A stretch of 64,000 nucleotides of DNA from Omphalotus guepiniiformis (GCA_028554645.1 JAQOOI010000015.1:124001-188000), one strand, 5' to 3'. Numbered from the stretch's first letter, positions 33,530 through 45,418 are shown. Numbers and translations are program-made. Notes: generated by a model not told the origin, from the letters alone.

Positions 33530-33602
33530 TATGTCACCAATGTCAATATTTTCCAACCCACGAACTCGTACCCGCCTGGGCACCGGCCCAGGCCAGCAAT
33601 CA

Positions 33603-34333
33603 AGTAGAAGAGTCCTCTGCCCTCACGGTCGACGAGCCTCTTCCAATACTCTAAAAGCTTACAGATTCGAGTTTCATTAGTTTCTTTTATTCCTTCTGCT
33701 GCCGTCTGCCGATCAATATTTCAACCTCAGCTCCGATATTCTACCGTTCACGCTATGTTTTTCTTATAGACTTCAGATACACGATTCCTTCAGGTTCAGT
33801 ACTTACTCCGATTCACCTGGCTCACTGTCGAAGTCTGCCCCACCGAACCTGATGCTCGCACCCCGCCTTGGGAAAGTGGAAAGGAGGAGTGGTCGCCCTC
33901 TGGTGTTGACGCGCAGGGGATCGTCGTCTGGTGGTCAGCCGACGGGGACACGTTTGCTGGTGATAGGAATTATTGGGAATAACCCGATGGGCTCAAGGCT
34001 GCGTACTTACCATATCCGTTCATTTTCACGCGCTTGTCGACTGTCATCTTGCTGTATAAAAAGCTGGGGAGAGCCATAATCTGGTCTCGTCTTGAACCCC
34101 CACATTGATCCTTTCAAAAGAGCCTGAGCTGAGCCTACATCGAGCCCAACAACGAGCAAGCCCTACAAAAGTTAAGTCTCTATTATCCGTATCGACTTTG
34201 ACATCAGTCTTTAGGTAACCGAGCTCCTCGTGTCGAGATCCCTACAAGATCTCTTCATCTTACGTTTACGGTTGTTCACGCCCGACCGACTTCCCTGACA
34301 ATTTCTTTGGGTAGACTATCAGTCTTTTCCACA
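33603..34333 (+). repeat. 5' LTR, 731 bp
   Basis: Matches the two parts of the 3' LTR (41513-42118 and 45739-45863; 606 + 125 = 731 bp). I find only three internal differences, all CpG against TpG or CpA, plus the first base (A here, T in the 3' copy). It contains a TATA-like box. A 75-codon ORF inside it is present in both LTRs but has no coding features. Confidence 0.93.
34055..34062 (+). promoter_or_regulatory. TATA-like box of the LTR promoter
   Basis: tataaaaa within gctgtataaaaagctgggg, the only strong TATA motif in the LTR. It would place the start of transcription (U3/R boundary) near 34085-34095. Confidence 0.5.
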
Positions 34334-34334
34334 G

Positions 34335-34350
34335 TGGTGACCACCGCAGG
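34335..34350 (+). promoter_or_regulatory. Candidate primer-binding site
   Basis: tggtgaccaccgcagg starts one base after the LTR end and begins with TGG, complementary to a tRNA 3' CCA. The matching tRNA was not identified. Confidence 0.5.
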
Positions 34351-34425
34351 GGGTTGGTAATCCGAGGCCCACAAATAAGAGTTTATATCTCTTAGCCGAT
34401 CGTAATCTACAGCACGAGGAATCGT

Positions 34426-36843
34426 ATGTCAACGCCATCGACTATTGAAGGAGAACTCACGACTACGGATTCTACATCACCGAGTATCGCCGATCCCTCA
34501 TCTTTATCCAGGTCGACGATTCTAAATATGGCCGCTACTACCCAACTCATCGTCGCGATGCCAATTCCCGGTACTCAGCAAGCCCCGCTATTCGACGGTC
34601 TCAGGGTTCGGCAGTTCTTGGAAGTTGTTAAACGACACGCGGACGCAGCAAATTTGGACGAGAACGAAAAGGTGGATTACATTTATCTTTATGCTACTGA
34701 AGATGTACAGGACACTTTGAGGTATATGCCGGAGTTCGATGTGGACCTGGTTTTGAAATCTTGGGACACCGCGAAGGAAATGCTCATCTCCTTGTATGGG
34801 GCAATGGACCAAACTCCCACCGTGACAGTGGAGGATCTGCGCAAATTTTGCCAAACTCAGAGCACTAAGCCTTCCTTTTCTTCTAAAAGCGCAATTGACA
34901 GGTATAATCAATCATTCCAGAAGTTCGCTGCCCCGTTAGTCAAGGACGGACTGCTCTCCGATAGCGAACGTAACTTCTACTTCGTTAGTGGAATTCCGAG
35001 AGAATTAAAGGAGTGGTTTTTCAATATCGTGCCGGAGGCAAATAGGTCAAGAAGTCGTGCGCCCAAAATCGCTGAATCGGTAAAATTCCTTTATACTAAA
35101 TTCGACAAAAACTCCTTGCTTTATGAACCCTGGAGGAACGAGGACGACAAAGATAAATCGGAAGATGTGAGATTGGACTCGGAAGGATCAAGAAAGAAGG
35201 CCATGGGTATATCGGCAACGCCGAAGGTTACTTACGATCCAGCAGCTCGGGATCAAATATCTATGGACGAATTGGTTAGCAAACTCGAACAGCTGAGGAT
35301 CAGCCAATCTCAGGTGATGTCCCTCATGACGTCTCTTTCTGGAAAGAACAACGTGACCATACAGGATCCCATTATGGCTCAAAGGGATATACCGAGGCCG
35401 AACACGTACACTAGAAGATGCTTCATGTGTGGGAAAGAGGAACCTGAGATCAACCATGGGCTTCACCCCTCAAAATGCGACGAGACCCCAAGACTTTTGC
35501 GCGAAAACCTCATTAGGTTCGACGAGGATTCTAGGAGATATGTGCTACCAGATGGCAATCCACTTCCTCGAATTCCCGGAGGATACGTTGGAGGAATGGC
35601 TGGATACTTACGAGATCTACATACAGCAGCGAATACGGTTCAAAACGCGCGCCCAAACCAATCTAGGGATACCCCGCCTCACATGTCCAAAATAAACGCG
35701 ATCGAACTCATGTACGGGAGCGGAAGTGCATTGGGAAACGACGAGTTTGCAATTTTGGCCTTAGACGCATATGATACTCGACCTGCTCTACGATCAGGGA
35801 GAGACACTAATGTCAGGTTCGACCCGGTTGGAAGGAAAGATGATAAAGGTAAAGGCCGGGAGCCGAGACAGGAACCTCCGCAGGTCGAGAAGCGAAAGAA
35901 GGACATCGAAATACCGCCCCCGCAACATCCGATCAATAGGCCTGAAGGGTGGAAAGCATCAATACCGTCATCAGACAAGGGAAAAGACGTCAAGATGAAG
36001 GATGAGAAAAAGGAAAAGTACCATTTTACCTCGGATGTTCAAAGTAACACGGACGTCAAAAGAGTATACGACTCTATCATGAACGTGCAAATGACAATCC
36101 CGATAAAAGACATCATAGGTGCGAGTCCCGCTCTCCAGAAACTGATGGCGGATACCACTAGGACTAGAAAGGAATACGTTGCCAAAACCGCCGAATACGA
36201 AATGACCATGTGCTCATCTGGCAACTGGATAGCCGAGAACCTTTGTTGCGAACATCCGGACGACATGTCGGAATTCCTGAGGAAATACGCCAGCGCAGTC
36301 ATGTTACAGCACGAAGTCAAGCTTTACGCAATGGCTACAGGGAAGTTGTCTATCAACCTAAAAGGGATTGACATCCTTTGCCTCATTGATACAGGTTTGG
36401 AATTAAACATCATGGAGGCCGAGCTTGCGGAAGATACACGCTTGCCAGTGGACTTCGAAGGGATGAAATGGTCAATGAAGGGTGTACATGGTGGTCCTGA
36501 ACCATTAAAGGGAGTCGTAACGGATGTCCCTATGATGGTAGGTGCACATGAGTTCTCTCACCATCTTTTTGTTTCCAGATTCAATCTCGGGAAGCATAAG
36601 ATTATCCTCGGACAACCTTTCATGAGGACTTACGGAGCGCAGCTCGATTTCGGGTTCGACGGATCAATGTGAATGTTCATGTGGAAGGAAGTTTGCGACA
36701 AAACGAAGGTAAAACCTACGATTACAATAGCTCTAACGGACCCCAAGGATCCACGGAATGCAACGGAAATCAAGAGGTGCTTCACTGGGAATCGAGAGAA
36801 CAGCGCGTACCTGGAAGAGGTACCGGATGACGAGGATTTTTGA
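34426..36843 (+). pseudogene. gag: gag plus aspartic protease ORF of the gypsy element
   Basis: Structural polyprotein that packages element RNA, fused to the protease. A conserved capsid-like part (FDGLRVRQFLEVVKRHADAA) is followed by a variant zinc knuckle, CFMCGKEEPEINHGLHPSKC (C-x2-C-x8-H...C). Near residue 655 lies the aspartic-protease motif LCLIDTGLELNIM. The frame is closed by TGA at 36670-36672, then runs on to the likely natural end at 36841-36843 (EDF then TGA). The internal TGA follows ATG and precedes ATG and could derive from CGA by a C-to-T change at CpG. Pol follows in the -1 frame, overlapping by 13 nt. Confidence 0.85.
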
Positions 36844-39800
36844 GGCCGGAGTCTGTTGAACAGATCTTCCATGTGGCTCCGGTAACCTTGGGAAGATCAA
36901 TTGAAGGGTTATTGGGCAACGATGAGTTTTCTGAGTTTGATTCCTTACTTTCTATTATTCCAAATGATACCTATGACAATTTCCTCCAATCTTACATTCA
37001 CAATTCCTCTCTGGACTTGGCTAACATCACATCTACGCCTTGGACAGATCGTGTATTCCTTAATAAGGACCTCGCATCAAGTCCGGTTAGACGGTATAAG
37101 CCGGTCCATCGAAAATATCGCCCTGTTCCTACATACATGCCGAACCTGAGAGCGCAACAGTTCAAACCTATACCTGCTCCAATTCCATTAATCTTGCCGC
37201 ACCATCCGACCCCCTATTCACAACTGCAGCTTGGGTCGAGGGTAACAGTGCAGCGACTCGAAAGCATGTTATCTAAATTGGAACCGACCTCCTTCTCCAA
37301 GGATGAAATCGACTTGCTAGCGTACGTCGTTGTTCGTCGAGAAATGGCATTCGCATTCGACTTCAGCGAAAAAGGTTACTTCTCACGAGAATACTACCCT
37401 GACTACGAGATACCGACGATAGAACATACACCGTGGCAATGACCTCCAATTCGGATCCCTAAGGCGCTGGAACAGCTGGTCATCGACGAGATAAACTCTC
37501 AAGAGAAGGCAGGGAGGTTTGAACCAACCACGTCGAGTTATAGGTCCGCACTCTTCGCAGTCGCAAAGAAGAATGGGGTAAGATTGGTGGTAAACCTTGA
37601 AGAACTCAACGCTGTCACTGTTCAGGACGCTTCTCTTCCACCGAATGTGAATGAATTTGCTGAAGACTTTTTAGGATACGCAATATACGGCTTATTCGAC
37701 CTGTTCTCAGGGTTCGACGCACGATGGGTAGCGGAATCATCCAGACCTTTGCAGGCCTTCCATTCACCAGCAGGTGCGAAACAACAATGCACATTGGTGC
37801 AAGGATATACGAATGCACTTCAAGAATTTCAAAGAGACACTTGTCATGCGCTGGAGACCGTAAAAACGTTTGCCAGGAACTTCGTAGACGACTGTGGACT
37901 TAAAGGGCCGAAGTCGAGGTATAACGACGAACCGATACCTGACAACCGTCACATCAGAAGGTTTTTCTACGAATACGTACAAAATTTGGACTTACTCTTG
38001 GGAGCCTTCATAAACGCAGGTATCACCGTGTCGGGTTCAAAAGCGATTCTGGCGGCATTTCAGCTCAAAATAGTTGGTACAGTGGTAGCACTCGAGGGAT
38101 GGATCATCGAGCCAAATGTGGTAAGTAAGGTTAGAAAGTGGAAGAGACCCACGTCAATATCGGAGGTGCGACAATTCCTCGGGCTCGCAGGGTCGGAAGG
38201 AGATGGATTAAAGGGTTTGCCATCATTGCTAAGCCATTGACCATTCTGCTCCACGACAACACTGAACATGAGTTCCAATTTACAGGAGAAGCCGAACTAG
38301 CCATGGATGAACTTGTGGATCAAATCACGACCGCTCCGGTACTCATCAAAATCGATTACGAATTAGCGGTTAAGGTCCTTAGAAAAGGAAGAGCGTCAGA
38401 CGAAGGAATGGTGGTAGTCGGGGTAGACGCCTCGTGGATTGGAGCAGGATGGGCGTTGTATCAGGTGCGAGAAGGACAGAAGAGGCCCGCAATTTATGGG
38501 TCGTGTACTTTCGGGGACAGAGAGCAGAATTACGGCCAACCAAAATCAGAAATATACAGAGTGTTCAGGGCTCTGAAGGAGCTCAGGCACCGAGTATGGG
38601 GGGTACACTTCAGGCTGGATCACGATGCCAAATCCATGGTTCAGATGTTACGAGAACCTGATGATGTACCAAACACGCCGATTCTGAGGTGGATTGCATG
38701 GATAAGACTTTTTGACTTTGAATTGTTACACGTTGCAGCTGACAAACATAGAGTGGAAGATGCGTTATCTCGGCGAGGGGCCGATGAAGACGAACAAATC
38801 GAATCGAGAGAGGACATCGACACCTTCATCGACGGGTTTATTGGAAGCGTGTACAGACGGGAAACTATACCGGAAGGAGCAAATCTGAAGTCCACCACTA
38901 AGTACCTCCTCGACGCTCTCATGGCTAAATATTCTCTAGAGACGGGTACAGATAGAGGCCCAGACGAAGGTTTACCGATGATCGTAGGAACCATGGCACT
39001 CAACGTCGAATACGGCGGGTACGAGTCGACCAAGCTGCATCAGGACGACGTCGGAATAAGGGCTCTACCAGACTTTTGTTGCAGAAAGGTAGCTACATTT
39101 GGAGTAGCGACCGTACCGGGAAATGAGGACGAGATAGAAGTCACTTTATTCAGCAGCTATTTGGATAGTGGCGACTCAAATAATTCTCTGGACACATCGG
39201 CGGGAACACATGAATTCAAGAAGTTCGACGATAACGACGGAGAATTCTGGAACGAAGTTCGAGAGTTTTTTATAGTTGGTAAGACCCCTCGATGCTGTAA
39301 TACTGATAAATCGAAGATTAGATTCAGAAAGCAGGCCTTGAGGTTTTTCCTTCACGACGACAGGATCTGGATGAAACCGAAGAAACAAAAGGTGTCCCTT
39401 CCTAGACTCGTTATTGAATCCTTGTCCAAAAGAGGAGAATTGATGGCAATTGCGCATAACGAAACCGGACATCGTGGACGCGATGCGACGTATCGCCACC
39501 TAGCAGATCGCTTCTTTTGGCCCAACATGTACGATTCGGTCGCCTACTTCGTACGTTCTTGTATAGAGTGTCAAAAGCTAATCCGCCCAATTCCGGTAAT
39601 TCCATTCAATGAACGCTGGCAAGCTCCTCTGCTTCGAAAATTCGATTTGGATTGCATACACATGCCGACTGGAGTAGGAGGGGTCGAGTATATCGTCCAG
39701 GCCATCGAGCCGAGTATCCTCTGGACGGAAGCAGAAGCCTTGAAGCATCTGAAGTCGGCAAAAATAGCTAAGTTCATATTCGAAAGTTTGATATGTCGGT

Positions 39801-40585
39801 TCGCATGTGTACCAGTGCTAACTATTGACGGGGGAAGCGAGTTTAAAGGAGAGGTTGAAGAACTCCTTCGGGAACAGTACAACTGCGTGGTTATCATTTC
39901 GACAGCTTATCACCCTCAAGGAAATGCCGTCGTGGAGAGAGCTCACCAGCCACTCGTGTCCGCCTTATTCAAATGTACTGGCGATGCGAAAGGAACATGG
40001 CCAATGTATTTGCAACCAGCGCTATTCGCAATAAGGATCACGGTCAGTAGGTCCACAGGATACTCACCTTATTACCTGTTATACGGCATTCACCCGATAT
40101 TGGTGTTTGATATCTCGGAGGCTACTTGGCAAACACTAGCTTGGGACACGGTCAAGAATCATGAGGATCTCGTCGCACTTCGAATTCTACAATTAAAGAG
40201 GAGAGAACCGGAGGTAAAGAAAGCCTATAGCAAGGTTCGAGAAACCAGGAAACGTGCCATTCAGGACTGGGAAAAACGGCTAAATGTCAATTCCGACTTC
40301 TCGGACTTCGAACCAGGAATGTACGTCTGGCTTCGCGAATCTCGACTCGATGAAATCAAGGGTGGAAAAGGTGAGTGGACTTATTCGGGACCGTATATCA
40401 TCCATGAAAAGCGCCCTACTGGCTCATACGTACTACGAGAGCTCAGTGGAGCGGTGATGAAGGGGCATGTTCACGCACAAAGGCTCCGGCTTTTCTTCTT
40501 TCGGCCAGACAACCAGACACTTCGGTCTGCGATTCCATCAACACCAGCAAGGATCAATCCAAAAGTCACGCTAATCTCGATTTGA
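36831..40585 (+). pseudogene. pol: pol: reverse transcriptase, RNase H, integrase (broken)
   Basis: Reverse transcriptase motifs: GVRLVVNLEELNAVTVQDAS, YGLFDLFSGFDARWV and the catalytic FVDD (family YxDD). RNase H: VVVGVDASWIGAGWALYQV, PKSEIYRVFRALKEL. Integrase: HHCC zinc finger (HNETGHRGRDATYRH ... CIECQKL) and DDE core residues in DLDCIHM, TIDGGSEFKGE and HPQGNAVVERAHQ. Two lesions disable it: TGA at 37440-37442, before the RT palm, and a 1-nt deletion near 38190, after FLGLAG, where the frame moves from the RT to the RNase H/integrase frame. The ORF opens at 36831 in the -1 frame relative to gag. Natural stop 40583-40585. Confidence 0.9.
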
Positions 40586-40590
40586 CGTCC

Positions 40591-40609
40591 AGAGGAGGGA
40601 TATAAGGGA
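40591..40609 (+). promoter_or_regulatory. Internal polypurine tract-like sequence
   Basis: agaggagggatataaggga lies just after the pol stop, the place where a gypsy polypurine tract normally primes plus-strand synthesis next to the 3' LTR. Here the 3' LTR is 900 bp further on, and the sequence just before it (taaaataattctctc) is not purine-rich. Confidence 0.4.
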
Positions 40610-40654
40610 CAGCTGATAGAGACCAGAAATAACTATCTCCCTTCGTTCCCTCAA

Positions 40655-41500
40655 ATGAATTTTGCTGACTCTTTCGACGATTGGGAGACAGACCTCGACA
40701 ATTATTACAATGCATGGATGCGAGCATGATTTATCGTTTATGGACGCGGTGATGTTCCATACTTTTACATTCCCCTTTCAGAATTTTCTCCGCCTGACAA
40801 ATACGGTTTTCATCCTATTGCAGAAATCCTTTGGAACTCTCCTCAGCATTATAGATATTCTTTTCTCACTGGGCTCTCTCCACCACTCCAACGAGTTAGA
40901 CATGTTCCATACGATGGGTTCGAGAAACGTGACATGTGCACGGTCTTCGAATACGAAGAGGTTATGGTATTTCAATTAGGCGATGAAGAACGTACGGTAC
41001 CTGTTATCAAGAGGGTGTATCGGGCCGACCATCTTCTCTCATGGACGGACGTGTCCCAGTATCTGCTCTACAAACGCATTCCCAAACGCTTTTCGGAGGA
41101 GAAGCCCAACGATGACCCTTACTCTGTCTCTACGTTTCTAAAATTTTGCAACAGATTCACTATGAGGATCGTCGACTTGGATCCGGTTTTCGCTATCATT
41201 ACCACCCGAACGGGTAGGACGGTTGACTATGACTCTGTAGCAGTCGTCGAATTCTACGCCAGAAGATTCCTCAACGATCAACCGCAATATCTGAATGGTA
41301 CTTTCGAGGAGTTTTTCGCCGACTTCCAGCAAGTCTTCACCGCGTACGCGACGGATTTGAGGCCTCGAGCCAGGGTTACGTTCAAATTATCTAATATTTT
41401 TGCCACTGTTCACGCACTTAACATGATTTCTATCCAACAAGGTATTACAGATTTGCCAAGATTCCACGACATCTACTCTCGACCGGGACGGTCTCGTTAA
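40655..41500 (+). pseudogene. Third ORF of the retrotransposon, between pol and 3' LTR
   Basis: Single frame of 281 codons from ATG 40655 to a stop at 41498-41500, interrupted only by TGA at 40727-40729. It starts MNFADSFDDWETDLDNYY and ends in an Arg-rich tail. Visible segments include VPYFYIPLSEFSPPDKYGF, RVYRADHLLSWTDVSQYLLY, TFEEFFADFQQVFTAY and LSNIFATVHALNMISIQQG. No signal peptide, transmembrane helix or known enzyme motif is seen, so nothing suggests an envelope protein. If the TGA was CGA, it is a full ORF; otherwise translation could begin at Met 40934. Function unknown; it could be an accessory protein or captured host sequence. Confidence 0.6.
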
Positions 41501-41512
41501 AATAATTCTCTC

Positions 41513-42118
41513 TGTAGAAGAGTCCTCTGCCCTCACGGTCAACGAGCCTCTTCCAATACTCTAAAAGCTTACAGATTCGAGTTTCATTAGTTTCTTTTAT
41601 TCCTTCTGCTGCCGTCTGCCGATCAATATTTCAACCTCAGCTCCGATATTCTACCGTTCACGCTATGTTTTTCTTATAGACTTCAGATACACGATTCCTT
41701 CAGGTTCAGTACTTACTCCGATTCACCTGGCTCACTGTCGAAGTCCGCCCCACCGAACCTGATGCTCGCACCCCGCCTTGGGAAAGTGGAAAGGAGGAGT
41801 GGTCGCCCTCTGGTGTTGACGCGCAGGGGATCGTCGTCTGGTGGTCAGCCGACGGGGACACGTTTGCTGGTGATAGGAATTATTGGGAATAACCCGATGG
41901 GCTCAAGGCTGCGTACTTACCATATCCGTTCATTTTCACGCGCTTGTCGACTGTCATCTTGCTGTATAAAAAGCTGGGGAGAGCCATAATCTGGTCTCGT
42001 CTTGAACCCCCACATTGATCCTTTCAAAAGAGCCTGAGCTGAGCCTACATCGAGCCCAACAACGAGCAAGCCCTACAAAAGTTAAGTCTCTATTATCCGT
42101 ATCGACTTTGACATCAGT
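41513..42118 (+). repeat. 3' LTR, left part (606 bp)
   Basis: Begins tgtagaagag and matches the first 606 bp of the 5' LTR with two internal CpG differences, plus the first base (T here, A in the 5' copy). It ends ...catcagt, where the insertion begins. Confidence 0.93.
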
Positions 42119-42601
42119 TACGAATTCGGAGTGTAACGAAGGATTCGTTCTTATGGCAGCACCGTCCAGCCAAAAATTTGACGGTTAAGCGGGCCTCCGC
42201 TTTGATCGGAGCGACCTTAAATTGTATATGTAATAATTGTATATTAGTCAGCATTTTCGGCCCTCGTTTTTGCGCACTTATGGTCAGTTAAGCTGGCCTC
42301 TGGTTAAGTCGGTTGTCATTGCCGGAGGCCTGATTAGTCAGCGTTTCTCTTGCGCTCCGTGGTCAGTTAAGGCTGGCCTCCGGTTCAATCGGTCCGTCCT
42401 TGCCCGAGGCTCGTTCTGCCCCTCATCTGCCCCCTCATTTTTGTGCTCCATGCCACTGGCAGGACTGGGTTAGATATTATTTTGAGGTTGTTATAAACAT
42501 AAAATATTCTAGGAGGTCCAAGTTATAAATGTATTAAAACAAGATGTTAAATACAAGTAAAAAAAAACACATTTTTTGTAAGAAACATGTAATTTTTTAT
42601 A

Positions 42602-42816
42602 CACTGGATGAAATTTAACATAAAATCTGTGAGAAAATGCTAAACATATGTTGAATTAATACGGAAATTTTTCATCATTTTTTTGCTACTAATACTAAAA
42701 TTATGTTGAAATTATAGTAAATTGTATCAACACAATACCTTCATTTCTCCAACATCAAACACAGTGATTTACAGTGAACAGATGTTGAACAAATATCAAA
42801 AATCATTTATCATAAA
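42602..42816 (+). repeat. Left terminal inverted repeat, ~215 bp
   Basis: cactggatgaaatttaacat ... ends atttatcataaa. It pairs with the reverse complement of 45435-45648 with scattered mismatches. It includes the shared block gtatcaacacaatacc. Confidence 0.85.
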
Positions 42817-42837
42817 ACTTTAATTATACACTCTGTA

Positions 42838-43190
42838 CACCTGTATACACCATGTATACACCCTGTCACATGTGTATACACCCATATACACCCTGTACAC
42901 CTGTATACACACTGTCTGTATACAGGGTGACAGATGTACAGGGTGTATACAGGTATACAGGATGACATGTATACAGGATGTATACAGAGTGTATACAGGG
43001 TGGATACAGGGTGGATACAGGGTGTATACAGGGTGCATACAGAGTGGATACAGAGTGGATACAGAGTGGATACAGGGTGTATACAGAGTGCATACAGAGT
43101 GTATACAGAGTGTATACAGGGTGTATACAGGGTGTATACAGGTGGGAGTGTATACAGTGTGTATACAGAGTGTATATGGGTGTATACCTT
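42838..43190. repeat. Minisatellite array 1, 11-bp unit, with fold-back start
   Basis: Tandem units of form gtgnatacagr (n = t, g or c). The first ~110 bp run in the opposite orientation (tacaccctgtacacctgta), forming a fold-back around 42905-42915, before about 20 units in + orientation. Many units contain the 8-bp palindrome tgtataca. Confidence 0.9.
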
Positions 43191-44022
43191 GTCTGTATAT
43201 ACCTCACCTTGGAAACATCTTCTGTACACAAGTTTGTATATATTAACCCCTATGTTCTGTATACAGAGATATCAGTGTCCATCTACTAGGTCCATGCAGA
43301 TGCATCCTGGATGTATACACATGAGATATGCAAGATGAATTCACCTAATGTACAACTGTATCCATATACACAGACTATATACATAAATGATCCTGTTTAC
43401 CATAGTTTTGTTATTTGTTTAGCATATAGCCAGTATATATGAACAACCAAAACATAAATTTTACCATCAGATATTTAACATTACTTTCACATATGTTTAG
43501 CATAAGTTCACAGTAATTTTCTGTCTGTTATTCTGGATCAATTTCAAATTGGTTTAGCATATTTTTCACACATCTACACCGCCAAGAATTCAACATAAAT
43601 CCCATGGGAAAGTATTACAAATATGGTGAAATAACATGAAAAATTAAACTTTTGATGTAATTTCACCATATTTTTAACATTTTCCCATGGAATTTATGTT
43701 GAATTGTTTGCAGTGCTATTCTATTTCTCTCTGTATTTAACTCTGAATATATCTTATTTGTTCAGCATATCTTCAGTATATTTGCACAAGCAAAACATGA
43801 ATGTTATTTTAGAAACATTTAACATTAGTTTCACATTTGTTTAGCATAAGTTCACAGTAATATCCTGTCTGTTATTCTGAATTGATTTTGAATTGCTTTA
43901 GCATAGTTTCCACACACCTTTTCCATTTGTCTCTGTATTTTATGATGAAACAATCATGATCTTGATTAACATAATTGCATCCAAAATTCAATATTTATTT
44001 TAAACAATTTTCTCAAAAATAA
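43171..44022 (+). repeat. Internal duplication, copy 1 (contains the MITE)
   Basis: Sequence beginning tgtatatgggtgtatacctt and running to about 44022 is repeated at 44700-45418 with few differences. Copy 1 is longer by the 139-bp MITE plus its 3-bp target duplication. Confidence 0.85.
43577..43715. mobile_element. 139-bp MITE with 3-bp CTA duplication
   Basis: Fold-back sequence: left end caccgccaagaattcaacat, right end in reverse complement cactgcaaacaattcaacat; internal arms cccatggg/cccatgg pair as well. CTA at 43574-43576 and 43716-43718 is a target duplication. The second copy of the host repeat (around 45107-45115, catctattct) lacks the MITE and has a single CTA, an internal empty site. 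Termini resemble those of the surrounding CACTA-like element. Confidence 0.85.
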
Positions 44023-44030
44023 TGTATAGA

Positions 44031-44715
44031 GTGTATATAGGGTGTATACAGGTCTACAGGGTGTACTACAGGGTGTATACAGGGTGAGATGTATACAGGG
44101 TGCATACAGAGTGCATACAGAGTGCATACAGGGTGTATACAGGGTGTATACAGGGTGCATACAGGATGCATACAGGGTGTATACAGGGTTAGGCTGGATA
44201 CAGAGTGTATACAGGGTGTATACAGGATGTATACAGGGTGCATACAGAGTGCATACAGGGTGCATACAGGGTGCATACAGGGTGCATACAGGGTGTATAC
44301 AGGGTGTATACAGGGTGTATAATCCTGTATACAGAGTGTATACAGGGTGTATACAGGGTCAGGCTGGATACAGAGTGTATACAGGATGTATACAGGGTGC
44401 ATACAGAGTGCATACAGAGTGCATACAGGGTGCATACAGAGTGTATACAGAGTGCATACAGGGTGCATACAGGGTGCATACAGGGTGCATACAGAGTGTA
44501 TACAGAGTGCATACAGGGTGGATACAGGGTGCATACAGGATGGATACAGAGTGCATACAGGGTGGATACAGAGTGCATACAGAGTGCATACAGAGTGCAT
44601 ACAGAGTGCATACAGGGTGTATACAGGGTGTATACAGGGTGTACACAGGTGTATACAGAGTGTATACAGGTATACAGGGTGACATGTATACAGGGTGTAT
44701 ACAGAGTTTATATGG
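44031..44715. repeat. Minisatellite array 2, 11-bp unit, ~60 copies
   Basis: About 60 tandem copies of gtgnatacagr with variants at position 4 (t, c, g) and position 11 (a, g). A few irregular units (taggctggatac, tcaggctggata, aatcctgtatac) interrupt it. Because the unit is 11 bp and free of stop codons on both strands, every frame is open. Those ORFs are not genes. Confidence 0.93.
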
Positions 44716-45418
44716 GTGTATACCTTGTCTGTATATACCTCACCTTGGAAACACCTTCTGTACACAAGTTTGTATATATTAACCCCTCTGGTCTGTATAC
44801 AGAGATATCAGTGTCCATCTACTAGGTCCATGCAGATGCATCCTGGATGTATACACATGGGATATGCAAGATGAATTCACCTAATGTACAACTGTATCCA
44901 TATACACAGACTATATACATAAATCATCCTGTTTATCATAGTTTTCTTATTTGTTCAACATATAGCTAGTATATATGAATAACCAAAACATAAATTTTAC
45001 CATCAGAAATTTAACATTACTTTCACATATGTTTAGCATAAGTTCACAGTAATTTTCTGTCTGTTATTCTGAATCAATTTTAAATTGGTTTAGCATATTT
45101 TTCACACATCTATTCTATTTCTCTCTGTATTTAACTCTGAATATATCTTATTTGTTCAGCATATCTTCAGTATATTTGCACAAGCAAAACATGAATGTTA
45201 CTTTAGAAACATTTAACATTAGTTTCACATTTGTTGGGCATAAGTTCACAGTAATATCCTGTCTATTATTCTGAATTGATTTTGAATTGCTTTAGCATAG
45301 TTTCCACACACCTTTTCCATTTGTCTCTGTATTTTATGATGAAACAATCATGATCTTGATTAACATAATTGCATCCAAAATTCAATATTTATTTTAAACA
45401 CTTTTCCCAAAAATAATG
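44700..45418 (+). repeat. Internal duplication, copy 2 (empty MITE site)
   Basis: Second copy of 43171-44022, without the MITE. It ends against the right inverted repeat. Confidence 0.85.

Noticed and set aside
1638..33602. A biosynthetic gene cluster linking transporters, FunK1 kinases and the NLR
   Set aside because: No core enzyme lies near the transporters; the single adenylation enzyme is beyond the retroelement, and neighbours have unrelated housekeeping roles.
33852..34079. 75-codon ORF identical in both LTRs
   Set aside because: Lies over the U3 promoter and TATA box; identity simply reflects LTR identity.
40655..41500. Third ORF as an envelope gene
   Set aside because: No signal peptide, transmembrane segment, cysteine pattern or furin-like site is visible.
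42838..44715. Centromere or telomere satellite
   Set aside because: The arrays are short, lie inside a bounded element with inverted repeats, and are not telomere-like.
42810..44825. Long ORFs on both strands of the minisatellites (up to 250 codons, Tyr/Cys/His-rich repeats)
   Set aside because: The 11-bp unit has no stop codon in any frame on either strand, so all frames stay open; the products are pure repeat with no start context or homologue-like sequence.
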